Positions 59,934 to 64,000 of a stretch of 64,000 nt of DNA are shown piece after piece (position 1 is the first letter of the stretch; each line of letters starts with the position of its first letter). Origin of the DNA: a bacterium. Its GTDB lineage: Bacteria; Hinthialibacterota; Hinthialibacteria; H5-UNCL2. Made by a program: the position numbers and the translations under genes. Where the stretch lies: contig JABTUV010000001.1 in NCBI GenBank assembly GCA_015075175.1, positions 558,001-622,000 on the forward strand. The letters run 5' to 3'. Below the pieces are notes generated by a model. It was not told where the DNA came from. It did not search any database and saw only the letters and a program-made list of their open reading frames with translations.

Positions 59934-60823
59934 TGTTCGGCCCCCTTGCGCAGTTCCTGGAGTGCGGCGGCGAACTGCTCGGGCGTGGGCGGCGCGCCGT
60001 GCCAATACGAGTCGCCCTCCATAAAGCTGACGCCCTTGCCCTTGGTCCCGCGCCCGATAATGACGGTGGGACGCCCGTGCACTTCGTCCGCCTGGTCCAG
60101 CGCGTCCAGCACCTCCGCCATGTTGTGTTCGTGAATGTCGAGGACGTGCCAGTTGAAGGCGCGCCACTTGTCGGTGATCGGTTCGGTCGGCATGACGTGG
60201 GTGGTCGTGCCGGTCTGCTGCACGCCGTTGTAATCGACGATGGCGACGAGCTGGTCGAGTTGATACTTGGCGGCGACGAGGGCGCCTTCCCAGATGGGGC
60301 CGGAGTTGAGTTCGCCGTCGCCGAGGACGACGTAGACGCGATGCCTCCTGCCATCCATGCGGGCGGCGTGGGCCATGCCGGCGCCGATGGCGACGCCGTG
60401 GCCCAGCGGCCCGGCGGGAACCTCGATGCCCGGCAGCTTCTGCCGCTCGGGATGCCCCTGCAGGCGGCTGTCCAGCGCCCGGAAGGTCATCAGCTCCTCC
60501 GGCGGAAAGAATCCACGATACGCCCTGCACGGGTAAAGCATGGCGCAGGCGTGGCCCTTGGAGAAGATCAGGCGATCGCGCTCCGGCCAGTCGGGCCGCT
60601 CCGGATCCAACCGCAGATGGTGAAAGAAAAGCGCCGTCAGGACCTCGGCGATGGAGAAGGCGCCGCCCAGGTGCCCGGTCTTGTAGTTGTATATCATCCG
60701 CAACACCTGGATGCGGAATTCCCAGGCCGCCCGTGACAGATCGGCGATCATCTCGGGGGAATGGCAGGTTCCGCGCGGATAAACCCGCGGCGGTCTTACT
60801 GTGATATTGCTGGTCGTGGCCAC
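59921..60823 (-). CDS. Transketolase-like protein, N-terminal (thiamine-diphosphate) half
   Basis: A 300-aa protein with the PP-domain of transketolase. It carries TGHLGGAFSIAEVLTALFFHH (the phosphate-binding histidine region), RLIFSKGHACAMLYPC, GPLGHGVAIGAGMAHAAR and the thiamine-diphosphate motif GDGELNSGPIWEGALVAAKYQLDQLVAIVDYN (written here from GDGELN onward as separate motifs GDGELNSG and VAIVDYN). Together with the C half it makes one complete enzyme that moves two-carbon units between sugars. It starts 19 bases after the symporter gene and overlaps the C half by 13 bases. Confidence 0.88.
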   Translation of the reverse strand: MATTSNITVRPPRVYPRGTCHSPEMIADLSRAAWEFRIQVLRMIYNYKTGHLGGAFSIAEVLTALFFHHLRLDPERPDWPERDRLIFSKGHACAMLYPCRAYRGFFPPEELMTFRALDSRLQGHPERQKLPGIEVPAGPLGHGVAIGAGMAHAARMDGRRHRVYVVLGDGELNSGPIWEGALVAAKYQLDQLVAIVDYNGVQQTGTTTHVMPTEPITDKWRAFNWHVLDIHEHNMAEVLDALDQADEVHGRPTVIIGRGTKGKGVSFMEGDSYWHGAPPTPEQFAAALQELRKGAEQWER

Positions 60824-60842
60824 GATCTCGTCTCCGTATTCA

Positions 60843-62579
60843 TCATTGCCAAACGAACAAGAGGCGCGTCAAGAGCCAGGTGCCGGCCACGAGGGCCACG
60901 CACATGGCGGTGATGCGGAAGAACCCTAAAAAATACCACGGCAGCGTAGGCTCGCGCCGCAGCTCAATGGTGCTGTCCGGACCGAAGAACTTGTCCCGAC
61001 AATCCTCATCGTACAGCCGCCCCAGCACCTCCGGATTGAGGCGTTCGGGTTTATTCTCCACCAATTTCATGTCCACCAGTTGGGGGAGCACGATGCCGGC
61101 CTCCACCAGGCGGGCCTCCCGGCCGATGGGCGTGTTCAGGATAACATGGAAGCGCTTGATTTTCAGGGGGTCTTCAGGCGAGCCGACAAGACAGCCGACG
61201 ATCATGCCGAGCAGCGCCAGGGCGGTGGGAATGAACACTCCCAGAATATTGCGCGCTTCGGTGAAGCAGAACAGCGGGAACGTGTCCGGCAGGAACACCA
61301 TGATGGTCAGGTAGGATGCGATGCCCAGCACCAGTGAGGCCCACATGCCGGCGCGATTGGAGCGCTTCCACCATACGCCGAAGTAGATGGGGATGCCGAG
61401 AAACGACAGAAGCGCCATGGTGATATCGACGTAGCGCTTGATGGAGCCCACGCCCTGGGTGGTCGCGGCGGCGATGACAACGGAAAAGAAGGCCCAGAAG
61501 CGGGCGGAAAGCAGATAGTGGGGCAAGGGACGGCCCGGATTGAGGACCTTGCGGTAGAAGTAGTCGATGACCATGGCGGAAGAAGTCGTGGCATACGTGG
61601 CGGCGGAGGACATGACGGCGGCGAAGAAGCTGGCGATCAGCAGGCCGAGCACGCCCCAGGGCAGGATCTCCTTCATCACGGCGCCCCAGGCCAGCTCGGG
61701 ATCCGCCAGCCCGGGTTTGTAGATGGCGAAGAGAATTCCGTAGAGGGCGAACAGGAGCGTGATGATGCGTTTCCAGAGATGGCCCCAGCCGCACTGGGTA
61801 GCGGCGCGCTCGGAGCGCGAAACCGCGATCCAGTTGTAAATCCAGGGTGCGGCGATGCCGCCGACCAGGGCCGAAGTGTTAAGCGAGAGCACCTTCCAGA
61901 GGGTGAGGTTGGGGCTGGTCAGATTCCAGGTTTCCTTGGGTAGGGCCTGCAGCGCGGGCCAGCCACCCGCGTGGATCCACAGGAAGGGAAGCATGATGAA
62001 GCTGAGAATGAAAAGGCACATGAGGCCCTGCAGGACATCGGTCAGGAGGGTGGACATCATGCCGCCGGCGAACACGTAGGCGCCCACGATCAGGGTGATG
62101 ACCACGATGCACTGGGGCAGCGAGAGGGTCGTCAAGCCCACGAGAATTTTGCTGATGGCCAGAAGGAACATGCCGATGAAGAGGATGCAGATCACGCCGG
62201 CGACCGCCGAGTAGAGCGCGGAGGCGCCCCGACCATAGCGCATTTCGAAAAACTCGGCCAGGTTGTACACGCGCGCGCGGCGGAAGTAGGTGGCGAAGAG
62301 ATAATAGATGGGCGTGGCAAAGAGAAAATTCCACCACAACCAGACGCCGGACAGCCCCCCCTTGTAGGCCTGCCCGCCGACGACGACCGCCTCGTTGCCG
62401 GCGACCGCCGAAGCGAAGACGAAAATAAACGAGATCAACGCGCCCCACTTGCCGCCGGCCACGAAAAAGTCGCCCAAAGTCTTGGTGCGACGCCCGCCGT
62501 GAAACACTCCCACGTAGAGAATGACCGCAAAATAGGTCATCACGATGGCGAAGTCGACCGGATGCACGCCCAGGATCAT
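60843..62579 (-). CDS. SSS-family sodium:solute symporter of the sugar operon
   Basis: A 578-aa protein with about 14 membrane helices. SSS features include TKTLGDFFVAGGKWGALISF, the sodium-site helix STLLTDVLQGLMCLFILSF, and FFAAVMSSAATYATTSSAMV. The C-terminal 90 residues are a cytosolic tail (ARLVEAGIVLPQLVDMKLVE) ending in one last helix. Its position between the sugar isomerase and transketolase genes predicts uptake of the sugar handled by this operon. The start lies four bases after the upstream stop. It is not closely similar to the symporter at 48.8 kb. Confidence 0.88.
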   Translation of the reverse strand: MILGVHPVDFAIVMTYFAVILYVGVFHGGRRTKTLGDFFVAGGKWGALISFIFVFASAVAGNEAVVVGGQAYKGGLSGVWLWWNFLFATPIYYLFATYFRRARVYNLAEFFEMRYGRGASALYSAVAGVICILFIGMFLLAISKILVGLTTLSLPQCIVVITLIVGAYVFAGGMMSTLLTDVLQGLMCLFILSFIMLPFLWIHAGGWPALQALPKETWNLTSPNLTLWKVLSLNTSALVGGIAAPWIYNWIAVSRSERAATQCGWGHLWKRIITLLFALYGILFAIYKPGLADPELAWGAVMKEILPWGVLGLLIASFFAAVMSSAATYATTSSAMVIDYFYRKVLNPGRPLPHYLLSARFWAFFSVVIAAATTQGVGSIKRYVDITMALLSFLGIPIYFGVWWKRSNRAGMWASLVLGIASYLTIMVFLPDTFPLFCFTEARNILGVFIPTALALLGMIVGCLVGSPEDPLKIKRFHVILNTPIGREARLVEAGIVLPQLVDMKLVENKPERLNPEVLGRLYDEDCRDKFFGPDSTIELRREPTLPWYFLGFFRITAMCVALVAGTWLLTRLLFVWQ

Positions 62580-62583
62580 TGCG

Positions 62584-64000
62584 TCACACCACCCGGTCCA
62601 CGGGAATCTTCAAGAGCCGGCAGTAGAACTCCAGCGCCTCCCGATGGTCGCCGGGGACGACGTGGAGATGGTTGGTGTTGAACACCGACAGGAAATCATT
62701 GGGAGCGACGTTCATTTCGACGTAACCGTGGGGCCAGGCGGCGCAGGTCTCGGCCATCTTTTCGCGCGGCATGTCTACGAAACGGCCGCGGGCCAGGAAC
62801 ATGCGATACTCGCCGGATACGCGGGAAAGCCTTGCCAAAGTGATCTCGCCGGCCTTGCAGACAAACGGGAAATGCGCCCCCACGCCCCCGTACTTGGGAA
62901 TGACCGGCGCCAGCGCGACCTGCGAGAGGTTCTCGTCCGGTTCGTCGCTGCGGGCCGCGTACCAGGTGGGCATCGCCCCGCAGTTGCAGCACACGTAGAG
63001 CTTCTTCTCGAAATCATAGCTGCGCACGTCGAACAGGAGCGAGGGGAAGCCGCTGATGAGCTTGAGTATCTGCATGGTCAGAGCGCCGTCGCCGTCCGCC
63101 TCGCAGGCCATGACGATGGGCTCCTTAGGGCCGTCCCAGTCGTAAGGATCATTCAGAAAGGCCGCCGACACGCACTGGGTGGCAAAGTATTCGGACAGGT
63201 CGTAGTGGCACTTGACGCCCACGAAGTCCAGGCCGCGGTCGGCGATGATCCGGCGCGTGGCAATGTAATGGCGGATCTGGGTCTTCACGTGTTCCGGCGC
63301 GGCCTTGCCCTCGGTGGAGACTTGGCCCATTTTCGCGTTCATCCAGGCGTAGGCGCGCTCGACTTCGGCGGCATCGACCAAGTCGGCGCGGCGCACGATC
63401 TCCAACTGGTCGACGTGCTCGACGTCGACGCCGAACCGCTCCATCCACTGGGCGGTGTTGACCGCGCCGGTGTTCATGCCGATGGAGCGGCCGCCGATCA
63501 GTCCGTAGACGCTGCCTTTCATGCGCTCGATCACGCCCGAAGCGCGACAGAAGGCGCACAGGGTCGCGGCCAGTTGCTCGTCATGGGAAGGATCGCCCCA
63601 TATCTTCAGGCTGGGATGGCCGATCTGAGCCAGGGCGCCGTGCGTGGCCATGATCCCGCCCAGACCCGGCAGCTTGCCCTCTTGGGGAGAAGACAGGATG
63701 ACCGGCAGGCCCAGGACTCGCGCGGCGATGACCGCGAAGTTGGGAAAAGCGAAGACGGGGATGTTAAACACCGCCGCCTCGGCGTCCGCCGCCAGGAGGG
63801 CCTTGGCGCCCTGCCGCGCCAGCTTGGACGAGTGGGCGATTTCTACCGACGGCAACGCCGCCAACAGAGGGTCTCGCCCAAGGGCGGTCCGCAGCGCCGC
63901 CTCGTGGCGGACAATGGTTTCCGCCAAGGTCTCGTGCACGCGCAACCGTCCGTCCGAAAAGGACAGGATTCCGACCCGGTACGGGGTTACAGGAGAGGTA
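62584..64000 (-). CDS. L-fucose/L-arabinose isomerase-like protein (5' end beyond the window)
   Basis: An open frame runs from beyond 64000 to a TGA at 62584, giving at least 471 aa. The visible N-terminal region (YRVGILSFSDGRLRVHETLAE) matches the start of this family, so only a few residues are missing. A TTG at 63943-63945 is in frame but too late to be the true start. Further features are the LPVILSSPQ strand, GLIGGRSIGMNTGAVNTAQW, and C-terminal FNTNHLHVVPGDHREALEFYC with histidines suited to metal binding. These enzymes interconvert aldoses and ketoses with Mn(II) in the cytosol. Members of this subgroup lack assigned sugars. It is the first gene seen of the sugar operon; further operon genes may lie beyond the edge. 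Confidence 0.84.
   Translation of the reverse strand, partial: TSPVTPYRVGILSFSDGRLRVHETLAETIVRHEAALRTALGRDPLLAALPSVEIAHSSKLARQGAKALLAADAEAAVFNIPVFAFPNFAVIAARVLGLPVILSSPQEGKLPGLGGIMATHGALAQIGHPSLKIWGDPSHDEQLAATLCAFCRASGVIERMKGSVYGLIGGRSIGMNTGAVNTAQWMERFGVDVEHVDQLEIVRRADLVDAAEVERAYAWMNAKMGQVSTEGKAAPEHVKTQIRHYIATRRIIADRGLDFVGVKCHYDLSEYFATQCVSAAFLNDPYDWDGPKEPIVMACEADGDGALTMQILKLISGFPSLLFDVRSYDFEKKLYVCCNCGAMPTWYAARSDEPDENLSQVALAPVIPKYGGVGAHFPFVCKAGEITLARLSRVSGEYRMFLARGRFVDMPREKMAETCAAWPHGYVEMNVAPNDFLSVFNTNHLHVVPGDHREALEFYCRLLKIPVDRVV

Noticed and set aside
1-64000. tRNA, rRNA or phage/integrase genes
   Set aside because: I looked for CCA-ended cloverleaf-like segments, rRNA signatures and integrase or transposase motifs and saw none I could support. 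A covariance-model search would be needed to exclude a small RNA gene.

Overview
The window reads as a chromosome segment of a GC-rich, Gram-negative bacterium from a little-cultured lineage. It has an LPS-type outer membrane (kdsC, lpxL-like, lptC-like and lptA-like genes in a row) and very large secreted proteins rich in D/N 'IDNDGDG' repeats, one ending in a dockerin. It also has secreted glycoside hydrolases, two sodium:solute symporters and many small intergenic repeat families. The mix resembles what is seen in PVC/FCB-type candidate phyla, but the sequence alone does not fix the phylum.

Layout. 1-4.5 kb: minus-strand housekeeping-type genes (5' part of an AspT/YidE-type transporter, a Trm112-like protein, a tricorn-type protease), with two paired-hairpin repeats and a HicB antitoxin remnant nearby. 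5.2-8.3 kb: LPS genes behind a clear sigma70-type promoter; kdsC carries two frameshifts. 8.4-35.2 kb: the dominant feature, a plus-strand run of giant exported proteins. Giant A (about 2,760 aa) is followed by a small secreted protein (S1) and giant B, which has a matrixin protease domain, a long repeat region and a dockerin. A second small secreted protein (S2, a paralogue of S1) precedes giant C, whose matrixin-like domain has lost zinc ligands. Two paralogous single-pass membrane proteins with a small GspC/PilP-like domain end the run. The giants share a repeated module of 150-350 aa that I could not assign to a known family.

35.5-57 kb: mixed metabolic and surface genes: dapA, a SPASM radical SAM enzyme, a DUF123 protein, a melibiase-like hydrolase with an NPCBM-like tail, a CPBP protease, a sugar-binding lipoprotein, tandem serine hydrolases, a beta-CASP metallo-beta-lactamase protein, an SSS symporter with a 51-aa companion, a large secreted glycosidase, a HisC-like aminotransferase, galT and a class-I glutamine-amidotransferase-like hydrolase. 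57.1-64 kb: an M28 peptidase, then a tight minus-strand sugar operon: FucI/AraA-like isomerase, SSS symporter, split transketolase (N and C halves) and a TIM-barrel sugar isomerase/epimerase.

An unusual number of genes are broken by single-base indels or in-frame stops (kdsC, giants A, B and C, the first GspC-like gene, DUF123, one serine hydrolase, the aminotransferase). The damage is densest at 31.9-34.3 kb. Some may be assembly error; giant C together with the first GspC-like gene is the best candidate for true decay. Several intergenic regions are filled with inverted repeats. In one family the hairpin loop GTCAGCG is constant while the stem bases covary. I saw no rRNA, tRNA, CRISPR array or transposase gene.
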